A stretch of 64,000 bases of DNA from Archivesica marissinica (taxonomy: Eukaryota > Mollusca > Bivalvia > Venerida > Vesicomyidae), in contig CM026390.1 in NCBI GenBank assembly GCA_014843695.1, forward strand, positions 10,921,890-10,985,889, given 5' to 3'. Positions 1-10,286 of this stretch are shown in pieces (positions within the stretch are counted from its first letter, which is position 1; each line of letters starts with the position of its first letter). Under the pieces are notes generated by a model that was not told where the DNA came from, searched no databases, and saw only the letters and a list, made by a program, of their open reading frames with translations. The position numbers and the translations under genes were made by a program.

Positions 1-18
1 ACAGGACCTATTGCCAGT

Positions 19-303
19 GTGTTTTTACGTTTATTTATCGTCGCTACCGGTTGCCCATATGAGCGACGCCTCCTGAATAGATTAGTCATTTTAGAATTTG
101 GAGGATAGTGCAATGAAACAGAAAGAGACCCATTCCAGAATCTCCTCTGGTTCTTTTACGTACACGGTGTAAAGCACCGACACGATACCTCGGTTTAAAT
201 TCCCAACTGAAAGCCTGTTAATTTTATTATGGTTAGACGAGGGATCGAACCTGCGATCCCTGGATTACCAGTCCAGCGTGTTAACCATTGGACGACATAT
301 CCA
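19..303 (-). mobile_element. tRNA-derived SINE, family A
   Basis: Read on the minus strand, a tRNA-like head (about 232-301) has an A-box-like segment, an anticodon stem-loop whose loop reads CTGGTAA (GGT, threonine-like) and a good B box (GGTTCGATCC). A body of about 200 bp follows, ending in GCGACGATAAATAAACG. The same body recurs at 1908-2596, 28030-28262, 28680-28966, 42945-43170, 46008-46277 and 60275-60475. It is a SINE copy and not a functional tRNA gene. Confidence 0.85.
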
Positions 304-582
304 TCTTATTCACAGTGACTCAAGGCTTATATAAATACTAATTAGCGGTAATATCAACACAAATCCAAATGAAACGCTCACGTTCTATTTGTGTGGGAAA
401 ACACAAACAATCTGAAATTTCGTTTCCTCCTTCATGTATTTAAACTGGTTCTTTTTCATTACTCTTATAAGTTTTCTTTCATGTAGTCAATATTAATGTG
501 ACTTTCAATTACTATGTTAAATATCGTGCATTGACATTTGTCAAGTACCAGCCCGTCATGTGATGGATGTCACACGACATGT

Positions 583-782
583 CAGGCGCGGATCCAGGAT
601 TTTTTGCAGGGGTGGGTCCGATAGGAGCGGGGGGTCTGGGGGCCCTCCCCCCGATTTTTGTTTAAAACAGTATAGCATTATTTTCGTCATTGGAATACAT
701 GATTTTAGGCTAAAAAAAAAAGAATGCCATGGAGCAGGGGTGGGTCCGGACCCCCCTGGACCCACTCCTGGATCCGTGCCTG
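583..782. mobile_element. 200-bp MITE with 16-bp terminal inverted repeats
   Basis: The ends are CAGGCGCGGATCCAGG and CCTGGATCCGTGCCTG, which are inverted repeats with one mismatch. The element is flanked by CATGT at 578-582 and 783-787. The inverted-duplication partner (about 45740) carries the uninterrupted site with a single CATGT, so insertion is shown directly by comparison. The interior is GC-rich and has no gene. The superfamily is not assigned; a 5-bp (possibly 6-bp) duplication does not fit the usual 8-bp hAT or TA/TTAA classes. Confidence 0.8.
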
Positions 783-1568
783 CATGTCCTTGCTACTGCT
801 ATTAAACAAATACATTTATGCAAACAAAAATTTACTCATTGTCTATATGCTTTCTACTTGCTAACTACATCGCCACCAATAATTGGTATCCGCCCGAAAA
901 TAAAATGATGGAGGGCAGTGCTGCACTACTTCCACTGTCAATAAGTTATATCATAATGAATGCATACAATAATGAATAACGTAAATTAAATAGTATTATG
1001 CTTGATTGAGAGTGAACATTAGTTGCTTATATATCACCAGTAAATAGATAAAGGTCTAACCGAGGGTAACATTTTTTTTTTTTTTTTGTAAATTCTATTT
1101 ATTGATTTATTATTTTATTATTTAATTCTTTGTCATATAATGTCTAGATTTAGACTATTTAGAACTGTGTTTCTTTGCGATATAATACTTTTTCATGAAC
1201 AAGATGGCAACATAATGGTCGGTCAAATAACAAATGTGCAATGTATTAAATCAGGTTTAATCCTCCGCATCGAGAATTATCTTGCACATCTTCCCCTCAA
1301 AACATATTAGATACATGATGTGTACTGTACATAAATGTTATGAACATATAAACTTATCGTCCGATTTTAAAAAGAAAGTAAACACATTTCAAATATCTAA
1401 CCTTCCCTGTTGGAATTTTGATGTAAGAGAATAACATCTTACGTCATGACTATGACGTGGCATTCATGCTCGATAACTCTGATTTATATTAGTTATACAC
1501 TATGCCTCACGGGTAGTATCCCTTGGTGACAATTTCATTAATTTAAAGACAAGCTTGAAATTAATCGA

Positions 1569-1898
1569 ATTTTCTGGACGAATGTGAATTTATCTGATAA
1601 GAATTACTGCTATATAGTCGCATTATAGGTATTACAATTGTCCCATTGTTTCCAGGGAACTAGTTCCAAGTTTCACTGGTGTGCGAATATAAATACAGGA
1701 TTGAGCTGGAATCCAGAAATTGCCAGGTCAATCTATTTACGTAGTTGGAATTCTGCAACACTAATTGGTTCCAATATGATTCGCTGATGTTCCAGCAGGA
1801 ATGTTGTATATACTATTATGCTGTTCATGTTATTGTCAACATATTTGCATTTAATTATAAAGTATGCACTTTTTAATCTAAATACACTATCCGAGTGT
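1569..1898. other. gene-free AT-rich flank
   Basis: No exon, repeat unit or RNA gene is recognised between the end of the inverted-duplication arm and the SINE target duplication at 1899. Confidence 0.5.
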
Positions 1899-1907
1899 GT
1901 ATTATGC

Positions 1908-2596
1908 GGATCTGTAGTCCAGTGGTAACACGCTGGACTGGTAATGCGGGGATCGCAGGTTCCCCCCCCCCCCCTCTGACCCTAATAACATTAACAGTCT
2001 TTCAGATGGGACGGTAAACCGAGGTCTCGTGTCGGTGCTTTACATCGTGCACGTAAAAGAACCAGATGAGACTCTGGAGACTATCCTCCAACATCTAAAA
2101 TGACTAATCTCTTCAAGATGCTAAACTCCCCTCATTACAAAACCGACGGAAGATGAATCGCCTAGTATTCTTCTACAAGGTGGTCGAGGGGCTGGTGCCA
2201 GCTTTCCCGTGCCAAGATTTTCTTACATCAGAAAGACCTAAACGCAGAATCAAGCCAAAACAATATAAAGACTGTGTCGTAAAAAATGTGTTAGAAAACT
2301 ATGTGAACAATAATTCAAAGTGTTTCGTTATTGAGCAGGGTAGAACAGACAAATATACAAACTCTTACTTCCCCAAAACTATAAAAGACTGGAACAAACT
2401 TGAAGATATTTTTGTGTGCGCCAAATCAACTGAGAGCTTTAGGTCAGCTCTTTCAGCCAAATTATTATAGACTCTCTCTCTCCGACGTGTACATGCCGAA
2501 CGGGTTCTACGTCGTATCCATTCAGATTCAGATTCAGGAGGCGTCGCTCATATGGGCAACCGATAGCGACGATAAATAAACGTAAAACACAAACAC
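1908..2596 (+). mobile_element. SINE family A copy interrupted by a LINE fragment
   Basis: The tRNA-like head starts at about 1908 and has a C-run in place of part of the B box. The body runs to 2115, is interrupted by 421 bp of LINE sequence, and resumes at 2537 to end at about 2596. The whole is bracketed by a perfect 9-bp target duplication GTATTATGC (1899-1907 and 2597-2605). It lies just upstream of the first visible chitin-binding exon. Confidence 0.85.
2116..2536 (+). pseudogene. 5'-truncated LINE: last ~118 codons of a reverse-transcriptase ORF
   Basis: An open frame from 2117 to the stop at 2468-2470 encodes a peptide of the type found at the extreme C-terminus of jockey/CR1-like non-LTR retrotransposon polyproteins, with RLVFFYKVVEGLVP near the start and NSYFPKTIKDWNKL near the end. 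The reverse-transcriptase catalytic core is absent. The 3' end carries a short tandem tail of ATTCAG units (about 2519-2536). It is inserted inside the family A SINE between CTCTTCA and GGAGGCG. It is a dead 3' fragment that cannot act alone. The family assignment is by resemblance only. Confidence 0.75.
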
Positions 2597-2671
2597 GTAT
2601 TATGCAGTGTGAGTTTTCAATCGTGCTTCTATTACATATTTATATGTAATACTTTTTCTTGTTTATTGTAG

Positions 2672-3094
2672 AATTGCCACATTTAACGGACGAATTCAAA
2701 TGTCCTGCGAATACAAACACGTACTTCGAAAGTCCGCATTCCTGCGAGGATTATTTTATCTGCGCAAGTGGACTGTCATTCAAATTCACATGTTCCCCTC
2801 CACTACGCTGGAATTCAGTAAACAACTTCTGTGATTGGCCTATACATGTGAAATGCAACAAGAAACGGATAAAGACACACCCGGCCCAGGTTCCAATAAG
2901 AAGAAAACCACGTACCAGACGCCCAAGGCCCACAACTACGACAACGACAACGACCACCACGAGACCACCTCCTCCGTCAACAACACAACCTATGTTCGAT
3001 CAACCAACACCACCTTGGTTAGATTGGTCAGCTTGGATTGCGGAATTCTGGAAAGCTTTGACTACTATGGCAGGGGGACATAGCAACTGGATGC
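2672..3094 (+). CDS. chitin-binding (CBM14/peritrophin-A) protein, internal exon
   Basis: The exon follows a pyrimidine-rich acceptor (TTTATTGTAG) and ends at a strong GTAAGT donor; both junctions are phase 1. It encodes about 140 residues. Residues about 9-61 form a CBM14 domain with six cysteines in the usual order: FKC, HSC, FIC, FTC, FCDW, VKC. A basic, proline/threonine-rich linker with ten consecutive threonines follows, then a short Trp-rich segment. CBM14 domains bind chitin outside the cell, for example in peritrophic matrix, cuticle or shell organic matrix. The following + strand exon (5538) joins in phase and supplies a second domain. The start codon and signal peptide lie upstream; no convincing first exon was seen in 1-2671. 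Binding to chitin is inferred from family, not shown. Confidence 0.85.
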
Positions 3095-3317
3095 GTAAGT
3101 GACATAAATACATTATACTTTATAACATTTGATATGGTATAACGGAGGATCAAACCTGCGACGCCTCTGTGGTTACAATTTCAGTGTGTTAACCACTTGA
3201 CACCTGATCGGCTACAATACATAGGTATCATACAATTTCTACTTAATAACTCGTGGCGTTCGGTACTGAGAACCTTTTGGGAGATTGACCTAGTCAAATG
3301 AGTTTCCTCGTGAAGTA

Positions 3318-3412
3318 AAGTATTTATTATTATTATTATCATTATTATCATTCATATTATTATTATTTATTATTATTTATTATTATCATTACTATTATTA
3401 TTATTATCACTA
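3318..3412. repeat. (ATT)n microsatellite
   Basis: An imperfect ATT/ATC/TTA run in the intron of the chitin-binding gene. Confidence 0.9.
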
Positions 3413-3679
3413 TATAGCTTCTCTGCAAAGCTTTGACTCCTAACGCAGGTGGGCCCACTACTATTTATTTACATCTCTAGTTTTCATTGCGGATATTCTG
3501 TGAATGGAAAACGTAGACTAAACTAGTATGTGGTAATAGTACTTCAATACGTAAGTAATTTAATTGTCAGCTTTCTCTTGTTCTCAGTATTGCCATCATG
3601 TGTTATGAATACAGTAACTTAATGTGCGAGTGTCATTCATAGCTTCAGTATACAAATCTGGCATCGATTTTAATACTGC

Positions 3680-3880
3680 ACTGTGTAGTGGACCCGGTGA
3701 CCGCCTTGTAACCGACATGTTGTGAGTTCGAGCCCATACATAACCACGTTGGCCGTGTCCTTAGATAGGACACTTAAATTCAACGCTACTCCATCTCTCT
3801 CCCTCATGGCGATGAATTCCAAAAGGAAAGAGGTCATGCGAATGATTAATCTTAGTGTTGTAAACTACTTAGCTTAAATA
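3680..3880 (+). mobile_element. tRNA-derived SINE, family B
   Basis: A degraded tRNA-like head (B-box-like GAGTTCGAGCCC near 3725) precedes the family B body, which carries CTCTCTCCCTCATGGCGATG and a tail with GATTAATCTTAGTGTTGTAA. The same body occurs in reverse at 6247-6486, 8825-9066 and 11500-11720, and in part at 12110-12200. Confidence 0.65.
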
Positions 3881-3955
3881 CTATTGGTTTAGAGCAATAC
3901 GGCATTTAGGAACTATTCTGACTTCTGAATCTTATATCGACATCCGACGATATTA

Positions 3956-4382
3956 CAGTCAAACGTGTCTTAAGCAGCCAAGGTAATCACAGCAAGTGGC
4001 TGCTTAGCACATATGTCTACTTAATAGAGATGTGGCTGTTCGATTAGCGCAGTGGTTAGCGCGCTCGCTTCTCCCCAATGCAACCCGGGTTCGATCCTCG
4101 GAACGGGAAGTATGTGAGATGGTACGGTGGTAGCCAGATCGGACTGGTGGGTTTTCTCCGGGTACTCCGGTTTCCTCCCTTCACGAATGACTACATATAC
4201 GCTTTCATCCGCGCCAACGAGAGTGATTAATATAAGATGTTAGAACTTGCTTCGCAATCGTTGTAAAAAAAGAAAGTTTAAACTAAACTTAATAGAGCCA
4301 CTGTATAACAAAGTAACATATTGGGAATCTCGAAACTGGCTGTTTAATGCATGTTGGCAGCTTAGCTTAATAGAGGTGACTG
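3956..4382. mobile_element. TA-flanked MITE split by a SINE
   Basis: The left end begins CAGTCAAACGTGTC and the right end finishes GAGGTGACTG, each flanked by TA, as in Tc1/mariner/pogo-type elements. The ends are imperfect inverted repeats. A related decayed right end is seen near 62280-62390. The SINE at 4030-4286 sits inside it. Confidence 0.55.
4030..4286 (+). mobile_element. tRNA-derived SINE, family C, with perfect 11-bp target duplication
   Basis: A tRNA-like head contains TTAGCGCAGTGGTTAGCG (A box) and GGGTTCGATCC (B box). The body carries the conserved stretch CTCCGGGTACTCCGGTTTCC and the tail CTTCGCAATCG...AAGTTTAAAC. The target duplication ACTTAATAGAG is perfect at 4019-4029 and 4287-4297. 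Other copies lie at 39022-39235, 43200-43447, 45432-45650 (reverse), 55397-55636 and 61798-62046. The conserved central stretch resembles domains shared by several invertebrate SINEs; I do not assign a name. Confidence 0.9.
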
Positions 4383-4499
4383 TATGTGCGCATAGATATT
4401 TACATTATGTGTTGACTGCCTTATATGATATAGTAGGTGTATACATGTAAGGTATTTGCCCTGGAAGAGGCCCGTAGCTTAGCAGACATAGACATGAAT

Positions 4500-5408
4500 A
4501 ATGCCGATGACGAATTCGAGAACAGAATCCGAGAGCCGAATCGGAAAGTAGAATCCGAGAGCAAAATTCAAGAGTAGAATCCGAGAACAGAATCGGAACG
4601 TAGAATCCAAGAGTAGAATCCGAGAGCAGAATCGGAAAGTAGAATCCGAGAGCAGAATCCGAGAGCAGAATCCAAGATTAGAATCCGAGAGCATAATCGG
4701 AAAGTAGAATCCAAGAGTAGAATCCGAGAGCATAATCGGAAAGTAGAATCCAAGAGTAGAATCCAAGAATAGAATTCAATAGTAGAATCCGAGAACAGAA
4801 TCTAAAAGTAGAATTCGAGAGCAAAATTCAAGAGTAGAACCCGAGAGCAGACTCAGAAAGTAGAATCCAAGAGCAGAATCCGAGAGCAGAAACAAATAGT
4901 AGAATCCGAGAGCAGAATCCGAGAGTAGAGTCCGAGAACAGAATCGGAAAGTAGAATCCGAGAGTAGAATCCGAGAGCAGATTCGGAAAGTAGAATCCGA
5001 GAGCAGAATCCGAGAGCAGAATCGGAAAGTAGAATCCGAGAGCAGAATCGGAAAGTAGAATCCAAGAGTAGAATCCGAGAGCAGAATCGGAAAGTATAAT
5101 CAGAGAGTAGTATCGGAGAGCAGAATCAGAAAGTAGAATCCAAGAGTAGAATCCGAGAACAGAATCGGAAAATAGAATCCGAGAGCAGAATCCGAGTGCA
5201 GAATCCGAAAGTAGAATACAATAGCATAATCCGAAAGTAGAATACAAGAGCATAATCCGAGAGCAGAACCCGAGAGTATAATCCTAGTGCAGAATCCGAG
5301 AGCAGAATCGGAAAGTATAATTCGAGAGTTGAATCCGAGAGCAGAATCCGAGAGCAGAATCGGAAAGTAGAATCCAAGAGCAGAATTCAAGAGTCGAAAC
5401 CGAAAATA
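4500..5408. repeat. 13-bp minisatellite
   Basis: About 900 bp of alternating 13-bp units such as GAATCCGAGAGCA and GAATCGGAAAGTA, diverged but continuous. It sits in the phase-1 intron between the two chitin-binding exons and ends about 130 bp before the 5538 acceptor. Reading frames on the minus strand (LLSDSALGFYS-type repeats) arise only because few units contain stops. Confidence 0.95.
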
Positions 5409-5537
5409 TGACAGAGAAGCTTAAGCTTGTGTGTGTTATTGGTTGTCTTATCTCCCTTTGACCATTCATTATTTGCGATTGAATCTATAATAATGCTAAG
5501 AATTGACTCTGAGCTGTGTTTTCATGTCTTCTTACAG

Positions 5538-5785
5538 AGCAAACGCTACAGACAGCAGCGACACAAGCCACGTCACATGTAGCAGGACCGAAAAAGTTCT
5601 GCGAGGGTAAAAACGACGGAATACACTCTGATCCCGTAGATTGCAGTAAATATATCGATTGCGTACAGGGGCGAGAGTATTCAGGCTCATGCCCAACTGG
5701 TACTGCATTTGACAATGTCTTCGGAATTTGCGACTACACCCACAAGATCAGTAGGTGCGCCGTTCAAAGCGTTAGAAACTGGTGA
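5538..5785 (+). CDS. chitin-binding (CBM14/peritrophin-A) protein, terminal exon
   Basis: The acceptor TCTTCTTACAG precedes 5538. The phase-1 start matches the phase-1 donor at 3094, and the split codon gives CAG (Gln). The exon encodes about 82 residues to the TGA at 5783-5785. After a short Thr/Ala-rich linker, residues about 19-73 form a second CBM14 domain with six cysteines: KFCEG, VDCSKY, IDCVQG, GSCPTG, GICDY, SRC. The protein ends nine residues later, so this is the natural C-terminus. Two domains joined by a mucin-like linker fit a secreted chitin-matrix protein. A canonical AATAAA was not seen in the first few hundred bases downstream. Confidence 0.85.
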
Positions 5786-6243
5786 AGTGGGAGCTTGAAT
5801 GAAAAACTAAGCATAATACCACAGTGTTCAGTAGAGACTCGCCGTGGTATTTTGAGCCGAATATTGTAAATATATGTATTGAAAGAAAACGACCTATAAT
5901 ACTATCATTGTTTCAAACTGGAGATGTCTGGAGAAAATCACAATCTGTATCGATCTTTAGTTTAATCATATTTACTGCTCGATTCAGTTTACATATATAT
6001 ATAATACAAGACATGACAATTTCAAGAAATGCAAACCGGCCACCGGTTCTAGCAACATTAGCTACGTTCTTTATCGATCTACTTAGTTGATGAATATTCA
6101 TAATGTTAAGATAGGTTAGTTGATGTATAATTCAGGAATCCAATATACTGTACACAAAATGAATATAAGTAGATAATGTAATGCCATCAATAATGACTTT
6201 GTTAAATGTGCTGCTATATCCCTCACTTTGTACTTGAGCACAA
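5786..6243. other. 3' flank of the chitin-binding gene
   Basis: AT-rich sequence expected to include the 3' UTR. No clear polyadenylation signal, repeat or further exon is recognised. Confidence 0.4.
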
Positions 6244-6246
6244 TTG

Positions 6247-6486
6247 TTTCTTAGTTTATACACATTTATTTTAGCTCGATTGCGAAACAAGTTCTTACAA
6301 CTTATAATTAATCACTCTCGATACCTCATTCCTGATGGAATCCATCGCCACGAAGGAGAGAAAAGAGTCATATGGAATCTAAATAATTTGCCAAAGGACA
6401 CACTCGTAACGGCTCCAGCGGGGCTCGGATTCCGGGCCTTTCGCATCTGAAGCGAACACGCTACCACTGCGCTATCACATCTTCCA
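6247..6486 (-). mobile_element. SINE family B copy
   Basis: On the minus strand the head reads as a tRNA with A box TAGCGCAGTGGTAGC and an anticodon loop TTCAGAT (CAG, leucine-like), followed by the family B body and a tail ending in an AATAAA-type stretch. The tRNA head is followed directly by a non-tRNA body, so it is a SINE. Confidence 0.75.
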
Positions 6487-6514
6487 ATGATATCCTCACT
6501 AAACCACTGTAAGT

Positions 6515-7745
6515 ATGAGATACATCTCAAATTGTCTACTACTTCCCCTGGCAGATAGTGTCTGATTTATCCCGAAATGTAAATAGTTCCTTTTAGTTGG
6601 AATCCTTTGTGATTTACTGCTGTTCTCTAACCATGTATGATAATATTATAAAGCGGTATGATCAATGTGATTTTATCAAAATCGTGCTAATTAACGGATA
6701 AGATTATTCTACAAATAAGTACCCCTTGCATATACTGTAGGTGATCTGTGGAGATATAGTAATCATAAGAAGCGATGGTGGGATAACATTGCTAGCGTGT
6801 TGTGCAAAGGAAACAACGATAACATCAGAGGAAAACACCTAATATGACATATCGACGTTTAGGGGAGTATTCACGGGCAAAAACTCACATATGTTTCTCC
6901 TTATCGCGTCGAAGTTATACCTTGCTGTTGTTTACATTGTAAATTCGTGGATGAACTGTATAATCGTGCTGTACAATGCATATATATGTACACAAAGCGT
7001 GAGAAACCAAACACTATGTTGACGCTAACATACTGCTTGTGAGCTAGCTCTCACTGAATCCCACTGGGTGTGTCGACATTTTGCAATCGAGAAATATATA
7101 GCCCATTTCACTACTTTGTCAACTTAAGTAACAGACATAAGATTTTCAGATTTCAGCGTTAATAACATGGAATAAATATTGCATCTAGCACTACATTCCT
7201 TAGCATACTAAGAGCATACTTAAACTATGAAATACACAATAAGTATATTTAGGCCATATACCGTAAGGTTGTTGTTTTAGTTTGTACACAGGCAGTGCGA
7301 ATATGTTCATATATATATAATAACTGTCATATAGACTTATGCACAATAATTGAGTACTCGACTGGGGTCACTATATCTTGCATTTGCAATAAGTTAGAAA
7401 CTAATATAATGATAGGCATGATGAGTGACAGTGCGGATTTTTCTATTATCTCCCTTGGCATATATAGTCCGATATATCCCGAATGTTTTATTCTAGTTGG
7501 ACTCCTTTGTTTTTACTGTTGTTCACTAACAAGATGTTGTGGTATGCTTAACATGATTATATCGAAATCATGTTAACTAAATGATAACAATTGTTTAAAG
7601 TGAAATACTCATTGCAGAAAATGTAGAATATCTGTCGGAATGTAGTAATTTAATAATAATAAGATGAGGTTGTGGATGAAAATGAATACACAGGAAACAA
7701 CGATAAAAACAGAGAAACCAATTAAGAGGATAACTATTCGTCAAT
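6515..7745. repeat. two diverged direct copies of an unknown dispersed repeat
   Basis: 6515-6905 and about 7430-7745 share order and content: a CTCCCTTGGCA-type start, a CCGATTTATCCCGAA-like segment, TTAGTTGGA..CCTTTG, then AGGAAACAACGATAA near the end. A third, shorter match is at 44062-44135. No protein is encoded. Between them, 6906-7429 is AT-rich with nothing recognised. Confidence 0.55.
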
Positions 7746-8084
7746 GAATATTAAGGGGGCACTAACTGACCATTGCCTCTCATAAATATTACACACCAAT
7801 ATACATACATAGCACATAAGACGGAGTGGAGTATATATTATTGTCGATGAGACATTTAGGCGTAAACACAGTTTCCAACCCGCAACGCGCACGGCTAACC
7901 AGCTCAGTAGTTACAAAGCTGACCAATACAGACCTCACCACAGCCACAAATCCCGAAATGATTGACAAGACAACACTTAATATCATAACACAATAGCTTA
8001 ATTACTACTCATGGCTAACTGAGCTGTGTTTGTTTCTGTGACTAAAGACAGCTTATGTCATATGACGACTCCCTCAGTTGTACT

Positions 8085-8460
8085 TGATGCAGCAATGGTC
8101 CGGGCATCATCAAGAGCAGTGTTTCAGACACTGACTAGCACCCGAACAGAACCATTGATCTTCCGCAAGCCACATTAAAAAATTCGAAACCACTGATGTT
8201 AGGGACAAGTGATACGAAGTCAACGCCATTAACCACTATGCCACGCATGCCACTGTCGATTGCAAGCTGTTAATGGAGGAGGAATACCCCAGGTGTCCCT
8301 CAGAACAGTAATTTAGGTACGAACGGGATCCGGATTGAGAGGCCAGCATTACACATGTCAGCTAGATAGCATTCTCACATGAATTAATTCGACACAACGA
8401 GTGTGGTTCGAACCTAGAGCGGTGAGGGGTGAATTATTTGATGTCATTAATCTTAGCCAA
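8085..8460 (-). mobile_element. two SINE family D copies in tandem
   Basis: The two minus-strand copies (about 8085-8245 and 8275-8460) contain a B-box-like TTCGAA segment and a body with GGAGGAGGAATACCCC. Related copies occur at 43525-43690 and, in the opposite sense, at 60600-60800. 7746-8084 upstream shows no gene. Confidence 0.5.
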
Positions 8461-8571
8461 CCCCACTACCACGGACGGAGACCCCATCGGATTGTCAAAC
8501 GTGAGGCAAGTTGTAGCACAAATTTACTGTATGGTTTTGGTAAGTTTGTATCATTTATGGTTCTCTCTGCT

Positions 8572-8700
8572 ACTGACCGTCTTCGTGACCTGGTTAAAAC
8601 ATCCGCCTTGGGGGCGGGAGGTAGAACGTTCGAATCTCGTTCGAATTCTGATAGGGCTGGTTGGTAAGCCGTCAACTAGTTAAATACTGGTCAATGATTG
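8572..8700 (+). mobile_element. tRNA-like SINE head, family uncertain
   Basis: CGTGACCTGGTTAAAAC, CCGCCTTGGGGGCGGGAGG and GTTCGAATCTC occur in A-box, anticodon-stem and B-box order. The acceptor stem is not convincing and the sequence continues into a non-tRNA body, so I call it a SINE-like fragment. Confidence 0.4.
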
Positions 8701-8824
8701 ACGACAAGCCCTACACCTGGCATTCAAGAATATGATTCGGGAAGTAGTAATGTTCATAACAGGTGTCACAGAAAACTGAAATGGCTATGCCACTATAATA
8801 CTAGTAAACAATAATTTTACTTTA

Positions 8825-9066
8825 CTTTTATTAGTTTATACAAATTAATTTTAGCTCGATTGCGAAACAAGTTCCTACAGCTTATATTAATCACTCTCGA
8901 GACCTCATTCCTGATGAATCCATCTCCACGAAGGAGACAGAAGTGGCAGTGTGGACTTTAAATGCCTTACCTAAGTGCATAATCGAAACGGCTCCAGCGG
9001 AGCGCAAACTCAGTGTATTTCGCACCTGAAGCGAACGCGCTACTCTGCGCTAGATCACGACTTCCA
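8825..9066 (-). mobile_element. SINE family B copy
   Basis: Nearly colinear with 6247-6486, including the tail TTTATACAAATTAATTTTAGCTC on the + strand and the tRNA-like head at the right end. Confidence 0.7.
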
Positions 9067-9298
9067 TAATTACTTTATTGACGTAACTGGTTGCTGTAAT
9101 GAGGTCAGCTATTTGATAGAGTTTATAATTCGAAAATAAAATGTCGAACTGTGCAATTTCAGATCCGCTATAGAGCAACATACCGACCGTCTCTGACTGA
9201 CCGACTGATCCTTATCAGAAATATTTTATATTTGGAAACTGTGAACATAGCAGACACGATTGCCAGCTGTTTGTCTCTTACATGATCTAATCTATGCA

Positions 9299-9737
9299 AT
9301 GTTGCGAAATACTACCAAATGTTGACACGACTATCGTTCCATATACTGGAGTGTACGGATTGTTGCGAAATACTACGAAATGTTGACACGACTATCGTTC
9401 CATATACAGGAGTGTACGGATTGTTGCGAAATACTACGAAATGTTGACACGACTATCGTTCCATATACAGGAGTGTACGGATTGTTGCGAAATACTACGA
9501 AATGTTGACACGACTATCGTTCCATATACAGGAGTGTACGGATTGTTGCGAAATACTACGAAATGTTGACACGACTATCGTTCCATACTACGAAATGTTG
9601 ACACGACTATCGTTCCATACTACGAAATGTTGACACGACTATCGTTCCATACTACAAAATGTTGACACGACTATCGTTCCATACTACAAAATGTTGACAC
9701 GACTATCGTTCCATATACAGGAGTGTACGAATTATAT
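9299..9737. repeat. 61-bp / 33-bp tandem array
   Basis: About five units of roughly 61 bp (core TTGTTGCGAAATACTACGAA, then GTTGACACGACTATCGTTCC, then ATATACAGGAGTGTACGGA) are followed by several shorter units of about 33 bp that lack the ATATACAGGAGTG part. A decayed relative runs on to about 9830. It shares the GAGTGTACGGATTGT segment with the array at 10287. Confidence 0.9.
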
Positions 9738-9837
9738 CTGTGTATCCGAGAATACGGAAGTGTATTGATCGTGTCCGTATATCCTATGATACGAGAGTGT
9801 TTAGGGACATATATAGTGTTCCATATGGTGTAAAACA

Positions 9838-10286
9838 TAAATAAATTGCCTATTAAATACATAGTAAAAAGTAAAAACATACAGTCTGTTCATTTATATT
9901 TCCAATCTTTCATTTCTTCTGATACCACATCCACTGTGAAGAGGTATTCAAATCAAAGTGTAAAAGAGCAAAATTCTTCCAATTATAATGTTTTCCATAG
10001 CCAATGCTCACCTGTGAATAACGTCACTGTGTTTACACACTGTATTCCTCCGCCAAATAATAAAGTATATCAACCTTCAGTTTACAATGGTCTGAATTCT
10101 TATGTCACATCTTTTCTGCACATCAACTAGTCTGAACTCTTCTCAAGTCACATAATTTCTCAAAAAACACAAACAATATACACTGCCTGTCATGAAAATG
10201 CATTTTTACCAACAAGAAAAATGAACTATATTAGTTAGTGGGACTACATTCGATGCACTTCTGCATATTTACGTATATACAGCCAT
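9838..10286. other. gene-free spacer
   Basis: AT-rich sequence with one weak open frame (9846-10130, + strand) of ordinary composition and no recognisable domain. I do not call a gene. Confidence 0.4.

Larger units (their letters stand above)
1..1568 (+). repeat. left arm of a ~1.4-kb inverted duplication
   Basis: This whole segment is the reverse complement of 44378-46293, with scattered mismatches. Base 1 pairs with about 46293 and base 1568 with about 44378, so the left copy probably continues outside the window. Removing the 205 bp unique to this arm (a MITE plus its target duplication at 583-787) and the 540 bp unique to the other arm (45114-45653) leaves two arms of about 1.36-1.37 kb. 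Both arms carry the same SINE at one end, so that SINE was inserted before the duplication. No coding sequence was found in it. Confidence 0.85.

Noticed and set aside
232..301. tRNA-Thr-like gene (GGT anticodon)
   Set aside because: The same tRNA-like head recurs with an identical ~200-bp non-tRNA body at several sites, so it is the head of SINE A. The same reasoning removes the tRNA-like heads of families B, C and D.
560..805. Short ORFs across the GC-rich segment on both strands
   Set aside because: They fall within the MITE at 583-782 and have low-complexity Gly/Pro composition.
4828..5253. 141-residue LLSDSALGFYS-repeat frame on the minus strand
   Set aside because: A shadow of the 13-bp minisatellite within an intron.
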